Shown: positions 1-8,202 of the stretch, in pieces
How the letters are laid out: each line of letters opens with the position of its first letter
How positions within the stretch are numbered: the first letter of the stretch is position 1
From: Parasulfuritortus sp.
GTDB taxonomy: Bacteria; Pseudomonadota; Gammaproteobacteria; Burkholderiales; Thiobacillaceae
DNA: 42,406 bases
Direction of reading: 5' to 3'
Assembly: GCA_031291185.1 (NCBI GenBank)
Contig: JARLJM010000112.1
Span: 1-42,406, forward strand
Notes under the pieces: generated by a model
Told to the model about the DNA's origin: nothing
Databases searched by the model: none
What the model saw: only the letters and a program-made list of their open reading frames with translations
Position numbers and translations under genes: made by a program

Positions 1-234
1 AATCGAGCGGGTGCCCGGTACCAGCTCCCCCGGTTGTGCGCGTTTCTCCATGTTGCGCGCCATATAATCCATCCCGCCGTGAAAACCTTGAGCCAGCCAG
101 TCGGCAAGCCCTGCCGGGGCATCGCCGAGCTCGGGCGCAGCGAAGGAGATTGCGGCAAATCCCAGTTCCCGGCCCCAAAGCCGGATCGCCTGTTTGAGTG
201 TTTGCGCGTCCTTGAGGGAGCCGTCATGCATCAT
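1..234 (-). CDS. queG: Epoxyqueuosine reductase QueG, N-terminal part only
   Basis: This is the first 78 codons of a gene that continues beyond the left edge. The translation begins MMHDGSLKD and contains WGRELGFAAISFA, a DWLAQGFHGGMDYMARN segment and KRAQPGELVPGTRS, which is the typical N-terminus of QueG, the cobalamin- and Fe-S-dependent enzyme that reduces epoxyqueuosine to queuosine in tRNA. The catalytic and ferredoxin regions lie outside the window. Either of two adjacent ATG codons (at 234 or 231) could be the start. It is divergent from tsaE with about 20 bases between them, an arrangement common in proteobacteria and consistent with both acting on tRNA. Confidence 0.85.
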   Translation of the reverse strand, partial: MMHDGSLKDAQTLKQAIRLWGRELGFAAISFAAPELGDAPAGLADWLAQGFHGGMDYMARNMEKRAQPGELVPGTRSI

Positions 235-255
235 GTTCGAGATGATAGCCAGATT

Positions 256-723
256 ATGGAACGGTCATTGCCGGATGAATCGGCCACGCTAGATTTTGGT
301 CGTCGTTTGGCCGCGGCAGTGAGACCGGGCATGACGATCTGGCTGTCCGGCGATCTGGGTGCGGGGAAGACCACACTGACCCGGGGACTGCTGCGTGGCC
401 TGAATTTTTTCGGGCGGGTGAAGAGCCCGACCTATACACTGCTTGAAATTTATCCATTTTCTAGCTTTAATCTATATCACTTTGATTTATATCGGTTCGC
501 AGATCCGATTGAGTGGGAAGAATCGGGTTTCCGGGAACTCTTCAATGCTCAGTCGGTATGTCTGGTGGAATGGCCGGAGAAAGCGGAGGGCATGTTGCCC
601 CAGCCGGACCTGCTGATTCAACTGGACCTGGCCGGAGATGGTCGCCTGGCGCGGCTTTCCGGCAATACGGAGGAGGGCAGGCGATGTGCGCAAAACGTTA
701 TGGAATCCTACTTGTCGGGCTGA
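256..723 (+). CDS. tsaE: tRNA threonylcarbamoyladenosine biosynthesis ATPase TsaE
   Basis: This 155-residue protein is the ATPase partner of TsaB/TsaD in making t6A37 on ANN-decoding tRNAs in the cytoplasm. Visible marks are the P-loop GDLGAGKTT (residues 32-40), the SPTYTLLEIY switch-like segment (57-66), HFDLYRF (75-81) and VEWPEKA (104-110), all typical of TsaE/YjeE. Length is normal. I chose the ATG at 256 because the protein family begins here; the frame is open further upstream but that part is antisense to queG. Its 3' end overlaps amiC by about 40 bases, the usual yjeE-amidase coupling. Confidence 0.95.
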   Translation: MERSLPDESATLDFGRRLAAAVRPGMTIWLSGDLGAGKTTLTRGLLRGLNFFGRVKSPTYTLLEIYPFSSFNLYHFDLYRFADPIEWEESGFRELFNAQSVCLVEWPEKAEGMLPQPDLLIQLDLAGDGRLARLSGNTEEGRRCAQNVMESYLSG

Positions 724-2045
724 TGCTTGCCTGGCCGGCCCTGGCCAGTGTGACCGTCAAGGCTGTGCGTCTCTGGCCTTCGCCCGATTACAGCCGAATT
801 ACCCTTGAGCTGTCCGGTAAGCCTGACTACAAGGTTTTTACCCTGAAGAATCCTGACCGTCTGGTTCTTGATCTGACCGGGGTGGACAATAATGCGGTCC
901 TGCAGGCGGCCAGTGGCCAGGTTTCTGCCCAGGATCCGTTGATTGCCAATTTGCGTTCCGGCCTCAATGCGCCAGGAGTGACCCGCGTCGTGGTGGAACT
1001 GAAGGGCGAAGTCAATCCGAAAGCATTCAGCCTCGCGCCTTTGGGTGACTACGGCAACCGTCTGGTCATCGATCTGTATCCGTCGGCCGAAAAACAGGCC
1101 GCCAATACCGAAAGTCAGGTCGAGAAGGCAATCGCCCAAGCCAGCCAGCCACCTTTGACCGATGTCAAACCTGAAGCCAAAAGCGAAACCCGCGGCGCCG
1201 ATCAAAAAACGCCCGATACCATTCAATCGGCACCGGCACTCAAGCCCAGCCTGACGATTGCCTCCGAGAAGCCGGCCAAGCCGGAAAAAGAGGCTGGCTT
1301 CGACAAGCCGAAAAAATCCGGCTATATCCGGCTCATAACCGTAGCGGTGGATGCCGGTCATGGCGGGGAAGACCCGGGTGCGAGCGGCGCCAATGGCTCG
1401 CACGAAAAGAACATCACCCTGGAAATCGCAAGAAGGCTCAAGGCCCATATCGACAGCATACCCAACATGCGTGCGGTGCTGACTCGCGATGGCGATTACT
1501 TCGTGCCCCTGGCCCAGCGGGTGGTCAAGGCCCGCAAGGCGCAGGCCGATCTGTTCGTGTCGATCCACGCTGATGCCTTCCCCAGTGAGGCCGCCAGAGG
1601 CTCGTCGGTCTTCGCGCTTTCGGAAAAGGGCGCTACCTCGGCTGCCGCACGCTGGCTGGCCAAGCGGGAGAACGAGGCCGACATGGTTGGTGGGGTCAAT
1701 GTCGATGTGAAGGACAAGTACCTGAAACAGACCCTGATCGACCTGACCCAGACAGCGACCATTTCAGACAGCCTGAAGTTGGCCAACAATGTGCTGGGTG
1801 AACTGGGCGACATCAACAATCTGCACCGGGGTCATGTCGAACAGGCGGGTTTCGCTGTGCTCAAGGCGCCCGATATTCCGTCCATTCTGGTCGAGACGGC
1901 TTTCATCTCGAATCCTGATGAGGAAAAACGTCTGCTGAGCGACGAGTACCAGGAAAAGCTGGCCACTGCCATCACCGACGGCATCAAGCGTTATTTCGAC
2001 AAGAACCCGCCTCTGGCCGGTGGCAAGGTGGCACGGAATATGTAG
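684..2045 (+). CDS. amiC: N-acetylmuramoyl-L-alanine amidase, AMIN plus Amidase_3 (AmiC type)
   Basis: A periplasmic zinc amidase of 453 residues that cuts the bond between MurNAc and the peptide stem, mostly during daughter-cell separation. Residues 1-21 are a signal peptide (hydrophobic, ending in PALAS). An AMIN domain that binds septal peptidoglycan spans about 22-132, followed by a low-complexity Lys/Pro/Ala linker to about 215. The catalytic Amidase_3 domain has DAGHGGEDPGA (H226), E241 after SH, SIHADAF (H295) and a late ILVETAFISN (catalytic Glu), so all zinc and catalytic residues are present. The ATG at 684 is chosen because AGGAGG lies about 10 bases upstream and the signal peptide begins there. 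It overlaps tsaE. mutL, a frequent next gene, is absent. Confidence 0.95.
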   Translation: MCAKRYGILLVGLMLAWPALASVTVKAVRLWPSPDYSRITLELSGKPDYKVFTLKNPDRLVLDLTGVDNNAVLQAASGQVSAQDPLIANLRSGLNAPGVTRVVVELKGEVNPKAFSLAPLGDYGNRLVIDLYPSAEKQAANTESQVEKAIAQASQPPLTDVKPEAKSETRGADQKTPDTIQSAPALKPSLTIASEKPAKPEKEAGFDKPKKSGYIRLITVAVDAGHGGEDPGASGANGSHEKNITLEIARRLKAHIDSIPNMRAVLTRDGDYFVPLAQRVVKARKAQADLFVSIHADAFPSEAARGSSVFALSEKGATSAAARWLAKRENEADMVGGVNVDVKDKYLKQTLIDLTQTATISDSLKLANNVLGELGDINNLHRGHVEQAGFAVLKAPDIPSILVETAFISNPDEEKRLLSDEYQEKLATAITDGIKRYFDKNPPLAGGKVARNM

Positions 2046-2119
2046 GGCGAAAGCCCCGGTCATTGCATTCCTTGGTCGGGATACTTACCATGGAGCGCTG
2101 ACTTCTCTGGTTTAGCGCC

Positions 2120-3358
2120 GTGCTTCAGCAAGAAATTCCCATCTCCCAAATTGGCCGGGTTCAGCCTGAGTCCCTGCCTGCGGTCGACGACATGCAGGCC
2201 CAGGACCGCCTGCCGGTGGTCGAGGTGCTGGCTGAAATTGCCAGCAGCCTGAGCGCCGACGCCAACGTCGAGCAGATGCTCATCCGCTTCCTGGAAATCA
2301 TGATGCGGCTGTCCAAGGGCAAGGCTGGCGTGGTGCGGGTGCTGACCTCAGATGGGGGGCATCTGCGCATGGTCGGTTCGGTCGGTTTGTCGCCGGCGCT
2401 GCTTGAGAAGGAACGCTATGTGCCTCTGGAGTGCGGCATCTGCGGCAAGGCAATACTGGCCCAGTCCTCCCAGCGGGATAGCGTGCTTACGGTCTGCAGC
2501 AAGCAGGTCCGCCACCTCTATTTCGCCCAGCAATGCAAGACCGTTTATGCCATACCGCTGCGTCACAAGGGCAAGGTGCTCGGGGTATACAACCTGTTCA
2601 TGGATGGCGACGATGTGTTGCCACCTGACGTCAGCTACCTGTTCAACTCGATCAGTGAACATCTCGGCATGGCGTTGGAGAATGCCCGGCTGACCCGCGA
2701 GAACATGCGCATCTCGCTGATGAACGAACGCACCATGCTGGCCAACCAGATTCACGATTCCCTGGCCCAGACCCTGGCCTACGCCAAGATGCGACTGGCG
2801 GTACTGAACGAGGCGATGACCGATGGCAATCAGGAGCAGGCCAACCGCTATCTCGGTGATGTCGAGGAAGCTGTCGACATGGCCTACTCCGAGTTGCGCG
2901 ATCTGATAACCCAGTTCCGCGACCGGATCGATCCGCGTGGCCTGGTGCCGGCGTTGCAGGAAATGGTCGAAAGCTTCCGCAAGAAGGCCAATGCAGACGT
3001 CGACTTCCTCAACATCGCCCAGGATGTGGTGCTGACACCGGATGAGGAAATCCAGGTCTTCCATATCATCCAGGAATCGCTCTACAACATCTGCAAGCAC
3101 GCCCGCGCGCGGCACGTCATCGTCACGCTCGATCTCGAAGGCGGCCAATACGTGGTCAATGTCGCCGATGACGGGGTGGGCTTGCACAGTGGCGCGGCGG
3201 TCAGCGTCGGCAAGAGTTTCGGCCTAACCATCATGCGTGAACGGGCGGCCAAGCTGAACGGCAAGCTCTCCATCGAAAGCCGGGCGGCCGGAGGCACTAT
3301 CGTTCGGCTGACCTTCCCGGCCCGCTTGACCGACAAACAGGAAGGCCAGTTGACATGA
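2120..3358 (+). CDS. Soluble NarX-like sensor histidine kinase with GAF domain
   Basis: A 412-residue kinase of the NarX/NarQ (HisKA_3) family, but with no membrane segment and no periplasmic nitrate-binding domain. A GAF domain covers about 35-190; the H-box follows with LANQIHDSLAQTL (H212), then the HATPase_c region with IIQESLYNICKHA (N-box), DDGVGL (G1) and SFGLTIMRERA (G2). The GAF holds four cysteines, C105, C108, C126 and C139, spaced CX2CX17CX12C, which could be a redox or Fe-S site; NarX also carries cysteines in its central module. The start is uncertain: a GTG at 2120 gives the full reading, and an ATG at 2192 is possible; neither has a good ribosome site. It is coupled to the regulator gene by an ATGA overlap. 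Confidence 0.88.
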   Translation: MLQQEIPISQIGRVQPESLPAVDDMQAQDRLPVVEVLAEIASSLSADANVEQMLIRFLEIMMRLSKGKAGVVRVLTSDGGHLRMVGSVGLSPALLEKERYVPLECGICGKAILAQSSQRDSVLTVCSKQVRHLYFAQQCKTVYAIPLRHKGKVLGVYNLFMDGDDVLPPDVSYLFNSISEHLGMALENARLTRENMRISLMNERTMLANQIHDSLAQTLAYAKMRLAVLNEAMTDGNQEQANRYLGDVEEAVDMAYSELRDLITQFRDRIDPRGLVPALQEMVESFRKKANADVDFLNIAQDVVLTPDEEIQVFHIIQESLYNICKHARARHVIVTLDLEGGQYVVNVADDGVGLHSGAAVSVGKSFGLTIMRERAAKLNGKLSIESRAAGGTIVRLTFPARLTDKQEGQLT

Positions 3359-4023
3359 GCCAGCCGCGCATCATCCTGGTCGACGACCATACACTGTTCC
3401 GGAAAGGGCTGGCCGAATTGCTGGAACGTGATGGTCTGGTCAAGGTGGCCGCCATGACGGGCAACCCGGCCGACGTGCAGCACTTGTTGCGTGAACACAG
3501 TCCCGATGTGCTGGTTCTCGATCTCAACATGCCTGGCACCGATGGCATCAATTTGATGCAGCAACTGAAGACGGAAGGTCATAGCCTTCCGATCCTCATC
3601 CTCACCGTCAGCGAAGCTGAAGAAGACCTCGCCCGCGCCCTGCGTTCCGGGGCCAATGGCTACCTGCTCAAGAGCATGGAACCGGATGAAGTGGTGGATG
3701 CCATCCAGCGCGCAGTGAAAGGCGAAACCGTTGTCGCGCCGGCCATGACCGCCAAGCTGATCAGCCTGCTCGACAACAAGACCAACACGGCTACGTCACT
3801 GCTCGACAGCCTGACCCAGCGTGAACGGGAAATCCTCTCCCATCTTGCCAAGGGCGGCAGCAACAAGGCCATCGCTCGCGAACTGGACATCAGCTACGAC
3901 ACGGTCAAGCTGCATGTCCGCCACATCCTGGCCAAGCTCAATTTATCCTCTCGTGTCGAAGCGGCGGTATTTGCCGTCGAGCACAGGCTGACGCCGGGAC
4001 TCGACGCGGGCAAGAAGCCCTGA
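3355..4023 (+). CDS. NarL/FixJ-family response regulator
   Basis: A 222-residue two-component regulator that is the evident partner of the preceding kinase (4-base overlap). The receiver domain has the acidic pair D10/D11, phospho-acceptor D56 in VLDLNMP and the conserved lysine in LLKSME near 106. The output domain is a LuxR/NarL helix-turn-helix from about 150 to 210 with LTQREREILSHLAKG and the recognition-helix segment NKAIARELDISYDTVKLHV. Sequence and gene order suggest a NarL-like role in control of anaerobic respiration, and the nap genes at the right end are possible targets, but that is inference; no heptamer sites were firmly identified. Confidence 0.92.
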   Translation: MSQPRIILVDDHTLFRKGLAELLERDGLVKVAAMTGNPADVQHLLREHSPDVLVLDLNMPGTDGINLMQQLKTEGHSLPILILTVSEAEEDLARALRSGANGYLLKSMEPDEVVDAIQRAVKGETVVAPAMTAKLISLLDNKTNTATSLLDSLTQREREILSHLAKGGSNKAIARELDISYDTVKLHVRHILAKLNLSSRVEAAVFAVEHRLTPGLDAGKKP

Positions 4024-4078
4024 TACCGACGCTTGAAGTGCGGTTTGCATTCGATATCGGATTTCGGCTAACAGGCCT

Positions 4079-4369
4079 TTATTTGCTTTCGTCCAGCCCG
4101 GAAGCCTTGAATTCGGCCATGTCCAGTTTGCCATCGTGATTCTTGTCGGCGGCGCTGAATGTCTCCGGGGAAATCTGGCCGGCGGCCTCTTCAATGGTTA
4201 CATAGCCATCTTCGTTCGCATCCAGTTTGCTGAACAAGGACAAGCTGTTCTTTGCCTTGTCGGCCTGGGCTTTCATATCTTCGGCATAGGCGGTGGATGC
4301 ACTCCAGGCGAGGGCAGCGAAGATGACGATAAACGGAATCCGGTTGCTGAGTTTGAAGGTTTGTTGCAT
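4079..4369 (-). CDS. Secreted EF-hand calcium-binding protein
   Basis: A 96-residue protein with a hydrophobic signal peptide (about 1-29, ending STAYA) and two canonical EF-hand loops: D50-A-N-E-D-G-Y-V-T-I-E-E61 and D75-K-N-H-D-G-K-L-D-M-A-E86. Positions 1, 3, 5, 9 and 12 of both loops carry suitable ligands, so calcium binding in the periplasm is likely. Nothing more specific can be said about its role. AGGAG about 6 bases ahead of the ATG supports the start. It stands alone, convergent with the narL-like gene and on the same strand as glrR but separated from it by about 230 bases. Confidence 0.85.
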   Translation of the reverse strand: MQQTFKLSNRIPFIVIFAALAWSASTAYAEDMKAQADKAKNSLSLFSKLDANEDGYVTIEEAAGQISPETFSAADKNHDGKLDMAEFKASGLDESK

Positions 4370-4560
4370 GTGGTACTCCTGAAATTGAATAAAGGAAGAT
4401 TGGACTCAAATGCCCAAGTTCACTTTAGCGAGTATCGTGCCAGTTATTTTTATTCAATTGTTTCAATTGGTTATCGTGTTGTTGCTGAAACAGCTGGCAG
4501 CATGGACTGTCGCCACTGCACGACAGCGTGCCAGGCATCCTGGGCTAACCGACTGAAATC

Positions 4561-4583
4561 AAAAAGGAATGGGCTTGTCGCCC
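4561..4583 (-). terminator. Weak possible terminator after glrR
   Basis: Read on the minus strand just after the glrR stop, a short GGGC-GACAA-GCCC hairpin is followed five bases later by five T residues. The stem is only four base pairs, so this is a tentative terminator. Confidence 0.3.
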
Positions 4584-4598
4584 GTCGGCAACAGAGGC

Positions 4599-5978
4599 TC
4601 AGGGCTTGAACTGGGTTGGCGACAACTGATGACGTTGTATCAGTCGGTAGAACTCGGTACGGTTCCGGCCGGCAAGGCGGGCGGCCAGGCTGACGTTGCC
4701 TTCAGCCGCACGCATGAGGTCGGTCAGGTAATCGCGTTCAAAACGACGTTTGGCCTCTTCCAGCGGCAACGGTTGGGACGGCGTGTCCTGCATGGCATCC
4801 GATACTATGGAGACCGGCACCAGCGGGGCGTTACACAAGGCGACGCTTTGCTCCACCACGTTGAGCAGCTGCCGCACATTGCCCGGCCAGGATGCCTGCA
4901 GGAGCAACTCCATTGCCTTGGGGGCAAAGCCCCTGATTGACTTGCCATATTTTCCGCATAGCCTTGCCAGGCCGTGGTTGGCGAGGAGGGGAATGTCCTC
5001 TCGCCGTTCTGATAAGGGCGGCAGCCTAAGGCGGACGACATTGAGGCGATAAAACAGGTCCTCGCGGAAGTTTCCCTTGGCGATTTCTTCCTGAAGGTCG
5101 CGATGGGTGGCCGAGACCACGCGCAGGTTCACGCTGACGGACTGCTCGGAGCCGATAGGCCGCACGCGGTGCTCCTGTAATACGCGAAGCAGTTTTGCCT
5201 GTAGCGTCAGGGGCATGTCGCCGATCTCGTCAAGGAACAACGTGCCGCCGGCGGCGGACAGGATCAGACCGGCGCGCTCCCTCGACGCTCCGGTATACGC
5301 GCCTTTGACATGGCCGAATAATTCGGACTCGAGCAGCGGCTCGGGGATGGCCGCGCAGTTGACCGCGACGAACGGGCCATCCTGGCGCGTACTGGCCAGA
5401 TGAACCGCACGGGCCATCAGTTCCTTGCCGGTGCCACTGTCGCCTTGGAGCAGCACGCTGGCATCGCTGGCCGCCACCAACGCCGCCTTGCGCAGGAGTT
5501 CCTCCATGGCCGTGCTGCGGGAAATGATGGCACGCCTCCAGGCCGTGCTTTCTCCGCCACCCGTGTTTCCTGAGTGGTGGCCGCCCAGGCTTATGGCACG
5601 GTCGATTTCCGCCAGCAGCACCTGGCCGTCGAAGGGTTTCGTGAGGTAGCCGAACACGCCGCCCCGGGTTGCCTCGACGGCATCGGGAATGGTTCCATGG
5701 GCGGTCAGTATGATGACCGGCAGGCTCGGCCAGGAGGCATGGATTCTTTCGAACAGGGCTAGTCCGTCCATGCCCTCCATGCGCAGGTCGGTGACGACGA
5801 CCTGGGGTGGATCGTCTGCTACCCGACGCAGGGCTTCCTCAGCGCTGAATGCAGTCGTGACGATGTACCCGGCTGCCTCCAACCGGATCGACATCAGGCG
5901 TAGCAGGTCGGGGTCGTCGTCCACGACCAGTACGTGGCGTGCGTCTTGCAGTGAATGCTCAATGCCGATTGTGTTCAA
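4599..5978 (-). CDS. glrR: Sigma-54-dependent response regulator GlrR (QseF)
   Basis: A 459-residue NtrC-class regulator. The receiver domain has acidic residues at D20-D22, phospho-acceptor D64 in VVTDLRMEGM and K114 in LTKPFD. The AAA+ domain has Walker A GDSGTGKE (179-186), the sigma-54 contact loop GAYTGA (226-231; Y replaces the usual F, a tolerated natural variant) and Walker B TLFLDEIGD. A Fis-type helix-turn-helix ends the protein (NVSLAARLAGRNRTEFYRL). The kinase and lipoprotein genes just upstream match the glrK-qseG-glrR order, which in enterobacteria responds to envelope stress and controls the small RNA GlmY. Its start overlaps the qseG-like gene by 20 bases, indicating translational coupling. 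Confidence 0.92.
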   Translation of the reverse strand: MNTIGIEHSLQDARHVLVVDDDPDLLRLMSIRLEAAGYIVTTAFSAEEALRRVADDPPQVVVTDLRMEGMDGLALFERIHASWPSLPVIILTAHGTIPDAVEATRGGVFGYLTKPFDGQVLLAEIDRAISLGGHHSGNTGGGESTAWRRAIISRSTAMEELLRKAALVAASDASVLLQGDSGTGKELMARAVHLASTRQDGPFVAVNCAAIPEPLLESELFGHVKGAYTGASRERAGLILSAAGGTLFLDEIGDMPLTLQAKLLRVLQEHRVRPIGSEQSVSVNLRVVSATHRDLQEEIAKGNFREDLFYRLNVVRLRLPPLSERREDIPLLANHGLARLCGKYGKSIRGFAPKAMELLLQASWPGNVRQLLNVVEQSVALCNAPLVPVSIVSDAMQDTPSQPLPLEEAKRRFERDYLTDLMRAAEGNVSLAARLAGRNRTEFYRLIQRHQLSPTQFKP

Positions 5979-6501
5979 TCAGGCTGTCCTCCATTTTTCG
6001 TATGGCTTGCAGCTTATCACTGCAGGTGTCGGCCCGTTTCTTTTCGTCGCGGAGCTGGGCGCTGCATTCGGCCGCGCTTCCGGCAAGTCGGACCCGTTCC
6101 TGAAGTGCCGAGCGCAGCCAGTGAATCAACGGTATGAGTCCCGAATCTTCATGGTTTTTTTGCTGTTCTCTCGCCTGTAGCATCTGTAGCGCGGTTGCGT
6201 CGTTGCGCAAGGGGAAGCCGGGCTGGGAGAGCAGCAACGAAAGTTCCAGCAGTTTGTCATCGCCACGACCCTGTTCCGGGATTGCCATCAGCGCGTCGTA
6301 TTCCCTGGAAAGTTCGGCAGGCGTCGAACGATCCAATTGGGTTATGAAGGCCATGAGTTCCTCAAGTTCCTGCGGCCTGGCAGGCGGAGGCCTGACTTGA
6401 GCCGCCTTCGGCTGTGGTGCCCGTGAGGGAGAAAGCGGTGCGCATCCTGTCGTGATCAGGGTCAGGATCAGTAGCGGCGCGAGTACGGTATGTTTTTTCA
6501 T
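5959..6501 (-). CDS. qseG: QseG-like outer-membrane lipoprotein
   Basis: A 180-residue lipoprotein lying between the kinase and regulator genes of the GlrKR system. The N-terminus MKKHTVLAPL... is a lipoprotein signal peptide with lipobox ITTGC, placing the acylated cysteine at residue 20. The rest is helical and charged (ELEELMAFITQLDRS; a coiled-coil-like stretch near the C-terminus). The family is poorly conserved, so the name rests on position, size and the lipobox. In E. coli QseG is needed for GlrK (QseE) activity in the envelope, and the same role is inferred here. Confidence 0.72.
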   Translation of the reverse strand: MKKHTVLAPLLILTLITTGCAPLSPSRAPQPKAAQVRPPPARPQELEELMAFITQLDRSTPAELSREYDALMAIPEQGRGDDKLLELSLLLSQPGFPLRNDATALQMLQAREQQKNHEDSGLIPLIHWLRSALQERVRLAGSAAECSAQLRDEKKRADTCSDKLQAIRKMEDSLIEHNRH

Positions 6502-6508
6502 CGTCGAT

Positions 6509-7951
6509 TCATGTCGTTTTCATGGGGGCTTTCGGCAGGACAACTTGGAAACAGGCGCCGTGACCGGGCGTATCCTTGACTGCAATCCGGCCCCCCAGCG
6601 CCATGGCCAGCTCTTTTGCGATCGAGAGCCCCAGGCCTGTTCCCTGCTTGGACGCCGCCACGGGTTGTCTGCCCTGGTAGAAAGCATTGAATACATGCGG
6701 GCGATCTTCCTCGGACACTCCACTTCCTTGATCCAAGACCTCCAGAACGACGTGGTGTTCCTCGACGCCAGCCCGGATGTGTATGCATCCCCCTGGCGGG
6801 GAAAACTTGATTGCATTCGAGAGCAGATTATCCAGAATCACGCGCACTTTTTCCGGATCGGCCTGCCACTCGATATCACCGGCCTGGTTTTCTATCCGAA
6901 TGTTTTTTGCCAGCAGGGCAGCGCGCTGGTCGATCAGTACCCGGTTCACGACCTCGCGAGCCCGCGTGGGTTGCAGCCTGATTTGATGGGGATCAGACAG
7001 CAGCGTGCGGTAGGCGAGAAGGTCCTCGATCAGTTTCTGCAGGCGCTGGCCGTTCTGGCGCAAGATGGAAACCACTTCGCTTTGGGCGCCGGTCAGGCTT
7101 CCCAGGCTGCCGTCCCAGAGCAGGTCGGCGCTTTCCCGCACGGCAGTCAGCGGGGTTTTGAGTTCGTGCGAGAGATGGCGCAGGAAACGGCTCTTCTCGG
7201 CTTCCACATCCAATAGGCCCTGGCGCATCCAGTCCAGGCGCAGGGCGAGATATTCAAGGTCGCTTGGGCCATTGACCTTGATCGGCTCGTTCAGATTGCC
7301 GTCGCGCAGGCGGCGAATGGCCGCATCTATCTGCTGTATCGGTTTGACGATCAGGAGCGGCACGCCGATGACCATCAGGACGAACAGGGGAGCTAGTCCC
7401 CATAGCACCCAGTACACCCGCGCCCGCTCCTTTTCGGCACGGGTCAGCAAGGCCGAGGTTTCCTGGTCGACCAAGATGTGGCTTTGGGCTGATATCGCCT
7501 TGGCGTCGTCAAGCACTGCCGAAAAATCGTGCGTTCTCGCTGTGATGCTATTGGCGCGGGATTTCGATGCGGCGAGCGTCTCCTGCAGGCTGGCTTCCCT
7601 GGCGATCAGTGTGTCCAGCCCCTGCCATTGCCCACCGTTCCATACCAGGGTGTTCAGCATTGCTCCGGTTTTGGCGAAGCGGGCATGAGCCTGCTGATAG
7701 GCAGACCACAATGTTTCGTCGCCGAGGATGGCGTATTGCCTGGCTGCACGCTCCATCGTGGCCGCGGCATCCTGAAGATCCCTGCTGCCGTTGACCGCTT
7801 TGGCGCTCTGGTAAACCATGAGTTGGCTGTCTCTGGTCAGCCTATCCAGCGAATCCACGCTATAGAGTAGACCGGCCAGAATCGGGATGGCGGCGCCTAC
7901 GAACCCGAGCAGGGTGAATTTCAGAAATGAGCTGGGATAAAGAATACGCAT
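6509..7951 (-). CDS. glrK: Sensor histidine kinase GlrK (QseE)
   Basis: A 480-residue inner-membrane kinase. Membrane segments lie at about 10-31 and 180-202, enclosing a helical periplasmic domain of roughly 150 residues. A HAMP domain follows (KPIQQIDAAIRRLRDGNL), then the dimerisation domain with FLRHLSHELKTPLTAVRE (H262) and an ATPase domain with DNLLSNAIKFSP (N), DQGSGVSEED (G1) and GTGLGLSIAKELA (G2). It is the first gene of the three-gene operon, with the qseG-like gene beginning 7 bases downstream. About 250 bases separate it from the deacetylase gene; I could not identify a clear promoter there. Confidence 0.92.
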   Translation of the reverse strand: MRILYPSSFLKFTLLGFVGAAIPILAGLLYSVDSLDRLTRDSQLMVYQSAKAVNGSRDLQDAAATMERAARQYAILGDETLWSAYQQAHARFAKTGAMLNTLVWNGGQWQGLDTLIAREASLQETLAASKSRANSITARTHDFSAVLDDAKAISAQSHILVDQETSALLTRAEKERARVYWVLWGLAPLFVLMVIGVPLLIVKPIQQIDAAIRRLRDGNLNEPIKVNGPSDLEYLALRLDWMRQGLLDVEAEKSRFLRHLSHELKTPLTAVRESADLLWDGSLGSLTGAQSEVVSILRQNGQRLQKLIEDLLAYRTLLSDPHQIRLQPTRAREVVNRVLIDQRAALLAKNIRIENQAGDIEWQADPEKVRVILDNLLSNAIKFSPPGGCIHIRAGVEEHHVVLEVLDQGSGVSEEDRPHVFNAFYQGRQPVAASKQGTGLGLSIAKELAMALGGRIAVKDTPGHGACFQVVLPKAPMKTT

Positions 7952-8202
7952 CGAGTTTTCCCGAATTTACTTCCCTGTAGTTGTCGCGGCGAGCCGATGC
8001 GAAGGTGGCTTGCGTTCAGGCCACCGGCATGGCGTGTATCCCAGTGAAATTTCGAGTGTCCCCATCAGGCTCGATCACACTTCGCCCCGGGCATGGTTTC
8101 CGGTCAATGCATCATAGACTCATGGGTGGGCAACTCGTTCAATGTTGCTCCTTGAAGTTGCTTTCTCAGGCCGGGGCCTGCCTGTGTACGCTGGTTTCGG
8201 TA

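Noticed and set aside
4136-4609. Plus-strand frame of 157 codons over the EF-hand gene
   Set aside because: It is antisense to a gene with a signal peptide and two canonical EF-hands, and has no ribosome site.
8167-8180. CAGGC-CGGG-GCCTG hairpin after the deacetylase gene
   Set aside because: The stem is only five base pairs with no U-run, so it is not reported as a terminator.
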